Shown: positions 1 through 13,391 of the stretch, piece after piece
How positions within the stretch are numbered: position 1 is the stretch's first letter
Layout of the letters: the number at the start of each line of letters is the position of its first letter
From: Pueraria montana var. lobata
Taxonomy: Eukaryota > Streptophyta > Magnoliopsida > Fabales > Fabaceae
DNA length: 64,000 nucleotides
Assembly (NCBI GenBank): GCA_026413185.1
Contig: CM048650.1
Span: 24,018,501 to 24,082,500 of the forward strand
Reading direction: 5' to 3'
Notes under the pieces: generated by a model
The model's input: only the letters and a program-made list of their open reading frames with translations
What the model was told of the DNA's origin: nothing
Databases searched by the model: none
Position numbers and translations under genes: made by a program

Positions 1-64
1 CTTCTTATGTTTTTTCTATACCTTACCTCTAATTAAAAAGATGGAAATTGTTGAAAAATAACAT

Positions 65-82
65 TCTCTCTCTCTCTCTCTT
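65..82. repeat. (CT)n microsatellite
   Basis: This is a CT dinucleotide run in an intron of the left host-gene copy. The inverted copy is a GA run at about 55,805-55,823. Confidence 0.9.
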
Positions 83-277
83 GTTTGCTTATTAAGGTGT
101 TACCTTTTTATTGGAGACATAAGGACTTATACACCAAATAAGGAAACTGTAATTTGAGTCTAGCATTTATATCCTGTGTATTTTGAAACATAACTACAAT
201 GTGCATGCTATGTCTTATTTCCTTCTATTCACATGTTGTCATTCATAGTTTTTATTTCATTGTTATTTGTAATCTAG

Positions 278-3200
278 AATACCGTTGGGGTTGGAAATGA
301 AGCTCCACCACCCATTCCCGCGATTCATCGGACAATCAACATTTCCAATTTTCTTGAAGTTCAACCACCCATTGGCTTGCAATGGTAATAAGCATTACTA
401 TTCATTTTATTTTATTTTAAAAATTCTTTTTCTACGTTAATAACTATAACTCACATGTATACATAGGAATTCTACGTCTACATCTTTTGAGTCAACCCAT
501 GAGATACGACTTGAACAAGTGTTGGGTTCTACAATTGGATTTACCAATTATCCTGATACTATGGGAGTGTCTCCTATGCAAACTCAATTTACAAACACCG
601 AGCAGGTATAAATTGTAACACCCCTTTTTATTATTAAAGATTTTCTTATTAATTAAGAAATTTGTGAAGTAATTTGATATCCAATTATTGAAAATAGCCT
701 TTATAATTTTGGGAAGATTTGTTTTTCCTTTAAAAAGGTTGTTACTTAAAACTCCAAACAAAATCATCCCCAATAACTTATTAATATATAAAAATTCCTT
801 TTAATGAAATATCAGTCTTAATAAATCAGACTCATTTTATAAGACATTAACTTCGATGCAAACCATAAAACATAACAAAATCTTCTTTAATTAAAACATC
901 TTCAAATCCAGCATTATATTATTCTATTACACCAAATATATTCATGCATTTACATCCTTGGAATTTAACACATTATTCATTTGAGCCACATATAAAGAAT
1001 GGATACATCATAATATTAAAATCAAGTCTACCCCTTTTTATACAAGAAAGTACTAAGACTCAGAGCAGTGACTCAATGAAAATTTCAAAATACCCAATAA
1101 ATCCAAGTAGCATCCTAGAAGATCCTCTTCTTTCTCTTAAAACATCCACTCGTGTTCACAGTGCTTGTTGTAGCCTTTCGTTCCATCTTTGTTGTCTGCA
1201 TAAGATCATTTGTCTAAATCTGAAAAATAAAGGCGTATGGAGTGAGTCTCTCTCCTCCTCTAAACCAACAACCAAACGACCTTCCGGTCTCAAACAAACA
1301 TACAATATCAACCACTTCACAGTGGTGCTCTCACGAGTCTCACTCGAAACCTATTCGTTTCCACAACTATTCTTGTAAATTATTTCACACTGGCCAGCTG
1401 CCACTGGAACTTCCAGAACTCAGTGGTCTTACATATTTTTGAGTTGGATGACTGTTGGGAGTACACCCTTCACCATGGTACAATGGCGGGCTCTCACCAA
1501 CTGATGATGGCTCGTATTTTTGTCAGGGTGGCCGAGTCAGCTACGTGATCTATCGTCACAACTCAGTGCCTTACCCTCCAAGAACAACCTGCCTTACGAT
1601 CATCTCCCAGGTACCAACTGTGGTCATCCATTACTCCGAGGACTGACTCCTCAACACTCTCTCACAGAGTTTATTTTCTTTCTTCATCGCATGTGGGTTT
1701 CCCGCTGCACATGGTACAGGTGCGGACGAATTGACGCCGAGCTAAAGGTACCACCTCTACGCTCACATATGCATATATAAATAAGGACTTTGCCTTTATC
1801 GCTACATCGTAACGATCTCATCACCTCAAGTGACACGTCATTCGCAATCCGACCTTGGTTCACAGATAACTCGCAGCTGAAATATCCCACGCGACCTTTC
1901 ACAGGTTTGTGTGAGCTTTTCTACCAAAGGTACTCGACGGCGGTCCTCAATCAACATATGTCCCAGACATACAACACGGAGATCAAACTTCCCCACTATC
2001 ACAGTGGTTAAACATTACGACCCCATCATCTCACAAGCACAATGCTCACCGTAGATAAAGCCTCCACACGACCTGTCTCACAATTATCCGTTCAAGCTTT
2101 GTCCACGAACAAATCCGTTCAACCGTCTCACACGACTTAGCGTTGGAGGTTCTTTCCTCCTTTCGATTCTCACCACGATTCAGACAATCACAGTTCACAA
2201 ACTTTCAAACACATGTGCGTATCGCACTTTACCCAATCATGACCCACATCATGATTCTTAACTGTCTTACTTAGTTTTATGGAAATCCTCACCCACTCTC
2301 ACATTTTATGCTTACTTCATTCATTTTGTCCAAATCCATGCAAGAGTCCTAAATTCCTTTCTAAGTCCAAACATCCGGCATCCTCCATGTGCATAGGTAA
2401 TTCCTAATTACTAATCCATAATGTTATTAAGTTCACACTCTTAATTATAGTTGATTCACTATTGCTCATAGTGAATATTATTGATTACTAGAATGACCTT
2501 CTAGTATTCACAAATGTACTCCATTTGGAGTTCATTTGCTCCCACACAAGAATGAAAAATTCTCGTTCCCACAATCAACAAACCATCACAAGCAATTCAC
2601 ATGCACAAACAAATTCCAGCACTCTTTGCCCGAGGATCACATTCCTCCCGGTCTCCAATTCACAGTTAATAATAGAACAATCATTAATAATCAATAATTC
2701 AATAACTCAACATAATCCATTAAACAACATCATACACACATTTTCTATAGGAATTTCCCTTTTGAGGTGAAATATCCATTAGCAAGTCCAACGAATGACA
2801 TTAGGCATAATTACGAAATCACTTAATTAATTTTCATGCATATACTTATAGCTGTACATACATACCAAAAATTATTTGACCTAGCAAATTAACTTAGAAT
2901 TTCGTGAAATTTTACAGGAACATAATACATCACATATATTTCATCATATAAATTTATCTCACGAAAATTTAACCCACAAATATTATTTTTGAATTAAAAA
3001 CAGTATATGTACATGCTCTGTAAAACACAATTCCCTATTTTTAGAAAATAGCATATCAAATTCGTTTTATGTGAAATTTTACATAGAATATCTCCAACAT
3101 GTGGACCATCACATATAATTTCCTCAGTATCAAAAATCCACCAAAAATATCCTTTTTGAATTTTTAAAGCATTTCTGTCTCAGAACATAGTCTCCCATAT

Positions 3201-6200
3201 AAAAACATAAATAATTACCAAAAATGCCTATAAAATTCCGATAAAATTCACAAATATTCCACATAATCCAAATAAGGTTACAAAGTTTTCTCATAGCCAA
3301 ATTCGTACAAAAAGGATATTTTTCCCATTTAAATTCTCCACTGTCCAGTTTTCATTTTTCACAATAATAATTTTCTAAAATTACTTCCCGACTTTTCCTA
3401 ACCTTGAAAAAATTCAGAGATGACCCTCATAATACATAAAATGAACGCATGGTTCCAGTTTTCCAAAATCGCGTCCCAAAATTCTTGTAAAAATCAAAAC
3501 AGTCCCATTCTCATAATTACCAGTTTTTGAAAATAATTCCGGTAAAAATAGTTACAGTGCTAAAAAAAATCTGAGAAAAATACCACGACATCCAGAGGCA
3601 TCAAAACATAGGAAAATATATTTACATCATCAAAAACGTGCACGAAAACCGAGACGAAAAATACACACAGTCACATTACCCAAATCACAAATAGCTTATT
3701 TCGGGTTTTCAAAATTATTTACAGACCATCAACAACAGCAACAATCCATATTTAACAAGAAAATAAGGAAATAGCTTAGGAAAAAAAAGAAACCCCTCCA
3801 TACCTCGACGAAATAAAAATCCAATCGGTGGGTATTGAAGCTCTTGAACTCTTCTTTAACATATCCGAAAATGAACGGTGAAAGATGAAAATTTGATGCT
3901 CAAAACTTAGAGAGAAGTTAGAGCTCCGGTGAAGAGAAAAACAGAAGCAGAAATGGAAAAGAAAAAATAGAACAATCAAGAAGCTTTCCACGTTCATATT
4001 TGGGAAATTTTTGACATTTTACTATTGACACCTGGTTTCCTCTAAAGGCACCCCCCTTCTTTCTTTTTTTTTTTTTTTTTTTTTTTTTTAACTTACGGAA
4101 CTCACGTAAAAGTTTTGAAAATCCTCATAATAATACTAACTATATTTTAATTACTCAAACATATATTTTCTTATTTAAAAGAAATAAATTCCAATTAAAT
4201 CATAACTCAATCACACAAATATATATTTATTGAGTTGTAATTTTTAGGGTGTTACAACTCTCCCACCCTTTTAAGAATTTCGTCCTCGAAATTATGCTTA
4301 ACATACGGTGATCTATAACTATAATCTACTTCATCTATTCCCAGATTAATCCATTACTCTAAAACTTAGTCTCATACGACTCCTAGAAGAAGTTATTTCT
4401 ATTAACAAAGTTTGTCTCTAACTTACTATCCTTTTCGACGTAAGGATTAGGTAAGATTTGTAAATAAAGAACATAAACTAGGTCTACCTATGCAAATTCA
4501 TTCTTAAATTAAAAGTTTACTAACATAGAATGGATTCGATAGAAATCTATCTAAGTTACTAGATAGAGAATATAGCTATCTTCAGGGAAGTACTTAAATC
4601 TACTCAACATTGAAGATTTAGAGTTAATGTATCCTATATAAGTTGTAGGTAAACTACTAGGTAGGCCTCTAGGTCAAGAACAAATCTTTCACCTAAGGAT
4701 TTCCTTTGAATTGAGTTTTCTAAGAGGTAATTTTGGGAAGCAACCCTATCATACAGTGATACTTTCATTTTAAAACCCAAAAACAGATTAAGTTAACTTA
4801 AAAACAAGATCATGAGTTTTGGTTTCATCCAAATCGGAGTTACAGTTTGAAAACTACGCACGTTTTAAGTTTGCAATTTTAAAGAATTCTAGAAAACAGT
4901 TTTCTACGCCAATTGAGCTACAAAGCTCGAAATCCTTTGGGACTTGAAAACAGATTTAATATGCATTAAATGTGACTTAATGGCTTTGGTTTGACTCAAA
5001 AACTCAAAGCGGTTTGGAAATGACTCACATTATAAGTTTGCAAAAAGCATGTTTCTAGAAAACGGGTTTTTCTACCAAATTCATTGTATAATGCTTAAAC
5101 TTATGTGGGACCTCAAAACAGATTTAGAGGGTACTAAAACAAAGTTTTGGGCTTTGGTTTCACTTGAAAAACTCGAACGGTTTGAAAATGGCGTATGTTT
5201 CAAGTTTCAAGTCAAAAATCGGCTTAGAAAAGATATGGTTTTCAAAGGTGAATTTAAAATCCCTGGGGATAAACTTTGAAAATCCTCAAAACATATTTTA
5301 TACACCTAAAAATAGGATTGTAGGAATTGGTCTCACCTCAAAATTCATCTCAGATCAAAATCTAGGCTTTTTGGGTCATTTAAGAAACTAGTTTTGGGTC
5401 AAAATGAACCTAGGGGTCCAAAATGATCTATGTAAGTCCAATGGCTATGAAATTTGGTGGAGAACTAGACTTTGGTAATACAAAACTGTGGAAAAAGGTT
5501 TCGTTCTAAAACTCGTCCTATGCAAGGAATTATGCAATGACAAAGTTGGCCCTTTTTCCATTTCGGGTCATTTCTAAGGTACCTAGAACGTGTAGTTTTA
5601 ACTCCTACTATCTTGACTTGATTTTACTAGCTAGCACCCACTAATATGAGTATGGCATGATAATAAAAGACATGATCTAGCAATGGATTAAGGATATTGA
5701 CATCTTATGTAACATCTTACTCCAATTCTAGGCTTACCTAAGCACTTGTTAACGTAAATCTAATGATTTTGGCTATGTCTTTAAACTATACTTACTAAGT
5801 TTATCCTATTATCATAATTCCAACCAAATCACCATTTGGATGACTTCTAATTTGTCTCAAACCATTCCAATCTACTATCACCAATTTAATCAGTTATTGA
5901 ATTCGACTTCTAACATCCAATCACACTCTCAAACTTTGCAATCACTTACTTCCCCATCTTAAATATTTTGCTACTATTCTAGCATTTGTATCTTATTCTT
6001 CCCACTAAATCTTAATTTAACCATCAAGAACCATTATGCTTCCACACCACGCTTCCGCTACGTACTCTGATTCTACAAACTCGGAGTTTTGGACTTTCTT
6101 TCTCAACCACCTCAAGGATACGAACTCATACTCTTAGAATGTGAAGAACAAGGACAACAACACAACTTAGACAATATTTCAAGAAATTTAGTATTAGGAG

Positions 6201-9200
6201 GGAAAGTCATCTAGATGGAGTCCTGAGTGCGCATCTCACAACTCTATCACGAATCATTTCTTCCTTGAAAACATCCGCCTTGCTTCAAGAGCAAGAAAGA
6301 TAGAAGAAGCAAATTCTCCATGTGGATCAAAAGACTCATAAGACTTGAGAACAACACATCCCCATGGAGTAAATGACTCTCATTGGGATTAAAGCCAACT
6401 CGATCACCATTGATATAATTTCTCAGAACACGATCGATCAATTTTATTTCTACTGGAGACATAGACACTGAAAGAAGCTCAGGTTACCACATGATTAAAA
6501 GAAACATCATGTGCAATGCATCATTCATACAAAATGAATGACCCTACTAAGAATTGAGATATTTCATTTACAAGAATAGTAGACTACTCAAAAGTAGACT
6601 ACTTGAAACATGTCCAATCGACTTATTCTTACAAGAAAGATAAAATAAAATATCCAATATCATTGTACAACTTGCAAGAGAATAGAATGCATAAAGCATT
6701 TACTCATGTGGAGTCAAAACAACTTGATAACCAGAGGGACAACTCATGCATAATGCATAGACTTCTCTATCACACTCAATCCATTATCCCACTATAGATG
6801 GTAAGATCCTGAGAATTTCTCAAGATAAGGTACAGTCTAACGAAACGACTTTATCTCTTAGCTTCGCAACATCTAACTAATCTCACACTTCTATTGACAA
6901 TTCCAAGGGAATACTAATACATCCTTAAGATGTCGGCATTTCTTTTAAACGACATTGTATCAAACTAATTTCATACATAGTCTAAATAATCTCACATTTC
7001 TACCCTAGTAGTCAATGCAAGAACACCTTGTCACAAACAGTTTTACATCTTACACCACTACCACTGAATAATCAATGCAAGCTCACACAACATACAATTC
7101 CCATTTCACACCTCCATCTTTCGATGGCAGATACAAAGCAATCAATAGAAGCAATTTCTATCTCCCATCACTGTCTTCCACAGATGATGCAAGAACACAC
7201 AATTCATCCATACTACTGTCAAGCAACAGTACATACTAGATCACACACAACACAAGCAATGGTTAAGTCCACACCCCAGTCTTGGTAGGACGAACTGCTC
7301 TGATACCATTATGTAACACCCCTTTTTATTATTAAAGATTTTCTTATTAATTAAGAAATTTGTGAAGTAATTTGATATCCAATTATTGAAAATAGCCTTT
7401 ATAATTTTGGGAAGATTTGTTTTTCCTTTAAAAAGGTTGTTACTTAAAACTCCAAACAAAATCATCCCCAATAACTTATTAATATATAAAAATTCCTTTT
7501 AATGAAATATCAGTCTTAATAAATCAGACTCATTTTATAAGACATTAACTTCGATGCAAACCATAAAACATAACAAAATCTTCTTTAATTAAAACATCTT
7601 CAAATCCAGCATTATATTATTCTATTACACCAAATATATTCATGCATTTACATCCTTGGAATTTAACACATTATTCATTTGAGCCACATATAAAGAATGG
7701 ATACATCATAATATTAAAATCAAGTCTACCCCTTTTTATACAAGAAAGTACTAAGACTCAGAGCAGTGACTCAATGAAAATTTCAAAATACCCAATAAAT
7801 CCAAGTAGCATCCTAGAAGATCCTCTTCTTTCTCTTAAAACATCCACTCGTGTTCACAGTGCTTGTTGTAGCCTTTCGTTCCATCTTTGTTGTCTGCATA
7901 AGATCATTTGTCTAAATCTGAAAAATAAAGGCGTATGGAGTGAGTCTCTCTCCTCCTCTAAACCAACAACCAAACGACCTTCCGGTCTCAAACAAACATA
8001 CAATATCAACCACTTCACAGTGGTGCTCTCACGAGTCTCACTCGAAACCTATTCGTTTCCACAACTATTCTTGTAAATTATTTCACACTGGCCAGCTGCC
8101 ACTGGAACTTCCAGAACTCAGTGGTCTTACATATTTTTGAGTTGGATGACTGTTGGGAGTACACCCTTCACCATGGTACAATGGCGGGCTCTCACCAACT
8201 GATGATGGCTCGTATTTTTGTCAGGGTGGCCGAGTCAGCTACGTGATCTATCGTCACAACTCAGTGCCTTACCCTCCAAGAACAACCTGCCTTACGATCA
8301 TCTCCCAGGTACCAACTGTGGTCATCCATTACTCCGAGGACTGACTCCTCAACACTCTCTCACAGAGTTTATTTTCTTTCTTCATCGCATGTGGGTTTCC
8401 CGCTGCACATGGTACAGGTGCGGACGAATTGACGCCGAGCTAAAGGTACCACCTCTACGCTCACATATGCATATATAAATAAGGACTTTGCCTTTATCGC
8501 TACATCGTAACGATCTCATCACCTCAAGTGACACGTCATTCGCAATCCGACCTTGGTTCACAGATAACTCGCAGCTGAAATATCCCACGCGACCTTTCAC
8601 AGGTTTGTGTGAGCTTTTCTACCAAAGGTACTCGACGGCGGTCCTCAATCAACATATGTCCCAGACATACAACACGGAGATCAAACTTCCCCACTATCAC
8701 AGTGGTTAAACATTACGACCCCATCATCTCACAAGCACAATGCTCACCGTAGATAAAGCCTCCACACGACCTGTCTCACAATTATCCGTTCAAGCTTTGT
8801 CCACGAACAAATCCGTTCAACCGTCTCACACGACTTAGCGTTGGAGGTTCTTTCCTCCTTTCGATTCTCACCACGATTCAGACAATCACAGTTCACAAAC
8901 TTTCAAACACATGTGCGTATCGCACTTTACCCAATCATGACCCACATCATGATTCTTAACTGTCTTACTTAGTTTTATGGAAATCCTCACCCACTCTCAC
9001 ATTTTATGCTTACTTCATTCATTTTGTCCAAATCCATGCAAGAGTCCTAAATTCCTTTCTAAGTCCAAACATCCGGCATCCTCCATGTGCATAGGTAATT
9101 CCTAATTACTAATCCATAATGTTATTAAGTTCACACTCTTAATTATAGTTGATTCACTATTGCTCATAGTGAATATTATTGATTACTAGAATGACCTTCT

Positions 9201-10758
9201 AGTATTCACAAATGTACTCCATTTGGAGTTCATTTGCTCCCACACAAGAATGAAAAATTCTCGTTCCCACAATCAACAAACCATCACAAGCAATTCACAT
9301 GCACAAACAAATTCCAGCACTCTTTGCCCGAGGATCACATTCCTCCCGGTCTCCAATTCACAGTTAATAATAGAACAATCATTAATAATCAATAATTCAA
9401 TAACTCAACATAATCCATTAAACAACATCATACACACATTTTCTATAGGAATTTCCCTTTTGAGGTGAAATATCCATTAGCAAGTCCAACGAATGACATT
9501 AGGCATAATTACGAAATCACTTAATTAATTTTCATGCATATACTTATAGCTGTACATACATACCAAAAATTATTTGACCTAGCAAATTAACTTAGAATTT
9601 CGTGAAATTTTACAGGAACATAATACATCACATATATTTCATCATATAAATTTATCTCACGAAAATTTAACCCACAAATATTATTTTTGAATTAAAAACA
9701 GTATATGTACATGCTCTGTAAAACACAATTCCCTATTTTTAGAAAATAGCATATCAAATTCGTTTTATGTGAAATTTTACATAGAATATCTCCAACATGT
9801 GGACCATCACATATAATTTCCTCAGTATCAAAAATCCACCAAAAATATCCTTTTTGAATTTTTAAAGCATTTCTGTCTCAGAACATAGTCTCCCATATAA
9901 AAACATAAATAATTACCAAAAATGCCTATAAAATTCCGATAAAATTCACAAATATTCCACATAATCCAAATAAGGTTACAAAGTTTTCTCATAGCCAAAT
10001 TCGTACAAAAAGGATATTTTTCCCATTTAAATTCTCCACTGTCCAGTTTTCATTTTTCACAATAATAATTTTCTAAAATTACTTCCCGACTTTTCCTAAC
10101 CTTGAAAAAATTCAGAGATGACCCTCATAATACATAAAATGAACGCATGGTTCCAGTTTTCCAAAATCGCGTCCCAAAATTCTTGTAAAAATCAAAACAG
10201 TCCCATTCTCATAATTACCAGTTTTTGAAAATAATTCCGGTAAAAATAGTTACAGTGCTAAAAAAAATCTGAGAAAAATACCACGACATCCAGAGGCATC
10301 AAAACATAGGAAAATATATTTACATCATCAAAAACGTGCACGAAAACCGAGACGAAAAATACACACAGTCACATTACCCAAATCACAAATAGCTTATTTC
10401 GGGTTTTCAAAATTATTTACAGACCATCAACAACAGCAACAATCCATATTTAACAAGAAAATAAGGAAATAGCTTAGGAAAAAAAAGAAACCCCTCCATA
10501 CCTCGACGAAATAAAAATCCAATCGGTGGGTATTGAAGCTCTTGAACTCTTCTTTAACATATCCGAAAATGAACGGTGAAAGATGAAAATTTGATGCTCA
10601 AAACTTAGAGAGAAGTTAGAGCTCCGGTGAAGAGAAAAACAGAAGCAGAAATGGAAAAGAAAAAATAGAACAATCAAGAAGCTTTCCACGTTCATATTTG
10701 GGAAATTTTTGACATTTTACTATTGACACCTGGTTTCCTCTAAAGGCACCCCCCTTCT

Positions 10759-10790
<32 letters not shown>

Positions 10791-13391
10791 CTTACGGAAC
10801 TCACGTAAAAGTTTTGAAAATCCTCATAATAATACTAACTATATTTTAATTACTCAAACATATATTTTCTTATTTAAAAGAAATAAATTCCAATTAAATC
10901 ATAACTCAATCACACAAATATATATTTATTGAGTTGTAATTTTTAGGGTGTTACATAAATGACCATTTCATTTTTTATTTCCTAGTTGAGAAATTTTTTT
11001 TCAATTTAGCAATTTAATTCATATAGGCAACAAAATATCTTTCAGCTATGCATGCTTAATTGTAATAGGAAATTAGAAGATATTGTAGTTTTCTGCTTGT
11101 TATATGATTGATGGATTTTATGGTACTCACACACTAGACAATATGTATTGGTTTGAGTGGAAGAAAACTCGGATCATTTAGGTATGCATTGAATGTGTGT
11201 AGATATGAACAAATATTAATGGAAGATGCCCTTGCATTTGGCATTTAAAGGTGTGTTTGGGAGTGATATTTTAGAAAAAAAAAGTAAAAGGGAAGGGAAA
11301 TTTTCAATTCTATTCAAATATTATTTAATTTAATATTTTTAAAATAAATTAAATAAAATGATAAATTAGTATGCATTTAGTGTCTTAATTATTGTTATAA
11401 AAACCAATTGGTTGAATTGGTTTGATTGGAAACCAATGATATAATTTGTTCAAATTCATTGTTAGATTGAAAATGTTACAGACCGGTGCAACCCACTAGT
11501 TTTTTGACTGGTGACTTATCCAATCGAACCAGTCAAATTGAATTAGTGACCTGACAAGGTTTTTAGTTAACTAGTTTTTTGTCAATTTTTTTTGGGAATT
11601 TTTTAGGTGTAGTATATATTTTTTATAGTTAACATATTTTTATTTTTTTTAGGATTTTCTTAATATATATTGGTTCATGTGTTTTGGCTAATGATGCATT
11701 AATTCGACCAATGACTCATTGGTATAGTGTATTGACTGAGTTGATAACCAACTTGTTAGTTTTAAAAAAAACATGTTACTTTTCAATAAAAACTATATAC
11801 ATGTTAAACGAATGGCAATTTATTGTGTTGAAACCAACTCAAACATATTTGCGCATGTTATTTACTTCATACCATTGAATGATTCTAAAATTGTGATTTT
11901 TGTTATGTTTTATAACCTTTTACATAATGTTTTGTTTTAGGCTCTACAACAAGAAGTATCGAACTTTCATCTTAATTCGGATGAAATAATGGAAGAGTCA
12001 TCATCGAGTAATGATAGGGAATGGTCCCCCAAGGAAATTGAATTCCTAAACATTCAGCAGGTATATGGTCATTTTGTTTTTCTATTTTCTAGCTAATAAT
12101 TTTTTTTTAATTCAACAACTTAATTTATTTAGGCAACAAACTATCAACTATGCATGCTTAATTGTAATAGGAAATTAGAAGATATTACAATTTTTAGCTT
12201 GTTATATGAATTATGGCTGGTTCAAATTGGTTGTTGATAGAAATGCTATACAGTTAGTATGACTCAGTGCAATCTAGCTATTATTTTTTAGTGAATTAGT
12301 AACATGGCTTGTAGAATTGGTCTAAGTGAACTAATTACCTAACAAGTTTTTTTTAGTGAATTCTTACGCCATGATTTTTAAGATATAATATTATTTTTTA
12401 ATATTTTTTAAAGTATATGAAATTTACATGTTATGATTTTTTGGATTTTTTTAATATATCAGTACATTGAATTTGACCAATATTAATTCATTATGACAAC
12501 TAGTGATTCATTGAGTTAATATTGTGATAGAACCGATAACCAATCTAAATATGTTAATATTAATCTTAATTTTGTATTTATTTTTATAAATAATACATAA
12601 ATCTCTTAATCTAGAAAAGATATCCTCCCTTTTTCCTTCTTCCTAAAACTCCACTCCAATATGTACTCTTAATTGTCTAGCTTATATATCTTAGTCTCTC
12701 ACTTATCATTAAAAAAACTTATGTGAAACCATACAAATTTGCTTTTTATTTCCAGTAATATTTCAATAACATAAAAGTATAAATATTTTGTAACAAGAAT
12801 TGCTCCAATAGAATTATGGATTTGGCATAAAATTACAGTGTCACAAGAATATACATGATGCATAACTAGGTTGCTATAAATAAAATTATTAATCTTGAGT
12901 AATAATTTGAAATATGAACTCCTTGTAGGTGAGGAAAAATTAACAACTTTTTAGTTCTAAAAAAGTAAATGAAAATCCAATAAAAAAATTATTGTCTAAA
13001 CCCTAAACAGAAAAAAAAACATATATATTTGTAAATGTTGTCTACTTCATAAAGTTTAATGCTTTTAAAACTGCGATTTTCATTATTTTTATAACATTTT
13101 CCTTTGTTTTAGACTCTGCAGCAAGGAGTATTGGGTGTTCATCATAACTCGAATGAAATAGGAGAGTCTTTTACGAGGAATGTTAGGGTAGGTTATGATA
13201 CACATAAACACATAAAGAGATTATTATATACTTTTCTCTTAATCCTATTAACTCACTTTATCTATCTATCTATCTATCTATTTTTTGTGTGAATGGTTCT
13301 ATTTCAAAACTCAAGTAACAAATTTTTATGATAAATTTCTTTGAATCAGAGGAGAATAACGTATGAGGACTCGCTTTATTCAACAAGTTAA
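278..13391 (+). CDS. 3' part of unrecognised multi-exon host gene (left copy)
   Basis: I do not recognise the product. Five exons keep one reading frame across GT-AG introns: 278-384, 467-605, 11,941-12,060, 13,113-13,187 and 13,350-13,391, ending in TAA. Exon lengths (107, 139, 120, 75, 42) are identical in the inverted copy. The product is rich in Ser, Thr, Asn and Gln, with no membrane segment or known domain. Exons 3 and 4 both start with (A/T)LQQ and are followed by similar introns, so an exon-intron unit was duplicated. Element C (10.3 kb) lies in the intron after 605; both splice sites remain. The 5' exons lie left of the window. It may be a pseudogene: differences between the copies are mostly amino-acid changing. 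Confidence 0.55.
614..4256 (-). repeat. Element C 3' LTR
   Basis: This is a 3,643-bp LTR with TG...CA ends. It matches 7,312-10,955 everywhere I compared, except that the poly-T run near 4,064-4,089 has 26 T against 27 T in the other LTR. Open frames here recur unchanged in both LTRs and look like chance frames. Confidence 0.93.
4258..4275 (-). other. Element C polypurine tract
   Basis: On the minus strand this is an AAAAGGGTGGGAGAG-type purine run directly before the 3' LTR (TGTAACACC). It would be the plus-strand DNA priming site and fixes the element's orientation. Confidence 0.8.
4740..5330. repeat. Diverged ~168-bp tandem units in element C
   Basis: The motif AAAACAGATTTA or close variants recurs near 4,781, 4,947, 5,115 and 5,288, a spacing of 166-173 bp. 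A second phrase, CTTTGGTTT-CACTC-AAAAACTC-like, recurs at matching offsets. The units are too diverged to be recent. Confidence 0.6.
7296..7308 (-). other. Element C primer-binding site (Met-tRNA type)
   Basis: The minus strand reads TGGTATCAGAGCA, separated from the 5' LTR end by three bases (TAA). It complements the 3' end of plant initiator methionine tRNA, the usual primer of chromoviruses and many Ty1/copia elements. Confidence 0.88.
7312..10955 (-). repeat. Element C 5' LTR
   Basis: This is the 3,644-bp LTR upstream in element orientation. It agrees with the other LTR apart from one extra T in a poly-T run. Near-identity means insertion was recent, after the palindrome arms had diverged. 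Confidence 0.93.
10961..11940 (+). other. Intron after exon 467-605, part right of element C
   Basis: No gene is seen. Its first 150 bases resemble the next intron (from 12,061): both contain GGCAACAAA, then GCATGCTTAATTGTAATAGG and AATTAGAAGATATT. The intron ends TTTTGTTTTAG at 11,940. The right-arm counterpart (54,249-55,279) carries a large AC/AT microsatellite that is absent here. Confidence 0.7.
12061..13112 (+). other. Intron duplicated with its preceding exon
   Basis: This is a GT-AG intron that starts and ends like the previous one. Its last 70 bases match the previous intron's acceptor side (CTTCAT-A, ATTTT-TTAT, TTGTTTTAG). The exons that follow the two introns also match (LQQ start), so the unit is an internal gene duplication. 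Confidence 0.65.
13258..13281. repeat. (TCTA)n microsatellite
   Basis: This tetranucleotide run lies in the last intron of the left host-gene copy. The inverted copy, (ATAG)n, is at about 52,907-52,930. Confidence 0.9.

Larger units (their letters stand above)
4257..7311 (-). mobile_element. Element C internal region, non-coding
   Basis: The 3,055-bp interior has no recognisable gag, protease, RT or integrase. On the minus strand, next to the 3' LTR, it reads TTTCGAGGACGAAATTCTT followed by a purine tract. That wording is common at the end of the polyprotein gene of plant chromoviruses (Tekay/Del type), so the region may be a deleted or replaced derivative. About 4,740-5,330 holds three to four diverged tandem units of about 168 bp. 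The rest is AT-rich and shows nothing further. Confidence 0.7.
614..10955 (-). mobile_element. Element C: young non-autonomous LTR retrotransposon
   Basis: The element is 10,342 bp, starts TGTAACACCC, ends GGGTGTTACA, and is flanked by a 5-bp duplication TAAAT (609-613 and 10,956-10,960). The right arm has the empty site: at 55,280-55,270 (minus strand) CAGGTATAAATGACC runs through unbroken. LTRs are 614-4,256 and 7,312-10,955. A primer site like the 3' end of initiator Met-tRNA lies at 7,296-7,308 and a purine tract at 4,258-4,275, so the element reads on the minus strand. The 3.05-kb interior has no gag or pol, so movement would need proteins from another element. The chromovirus-like end next to the purine tract suggests a Tekay/Del-type helper. 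Confidence 0.92.

Noticed and set aside
944..2011. Open frames of 63-144 codons inside element C, repeated exactly at 7,642-8,709
   Set aside because: They lie in the two nearly identical LTRs, overlap each other in different frames and show no domain. Identity reflects recent insertion, not selection.
3776..3997. 73-codon hydrophobic open frame in element C LTR (also 10,474-10,695)
   Set aside because: It is within the LTR leader region, has no recognisable family and is identical in both LTRs only because they are young.
7028..7288. 86-codon open frame next to element C primer site
   Set aside because: Composition is low-complexity (His, Thr, Gln rich) with no family resemblance, and it lies on the strand opposite to the element.
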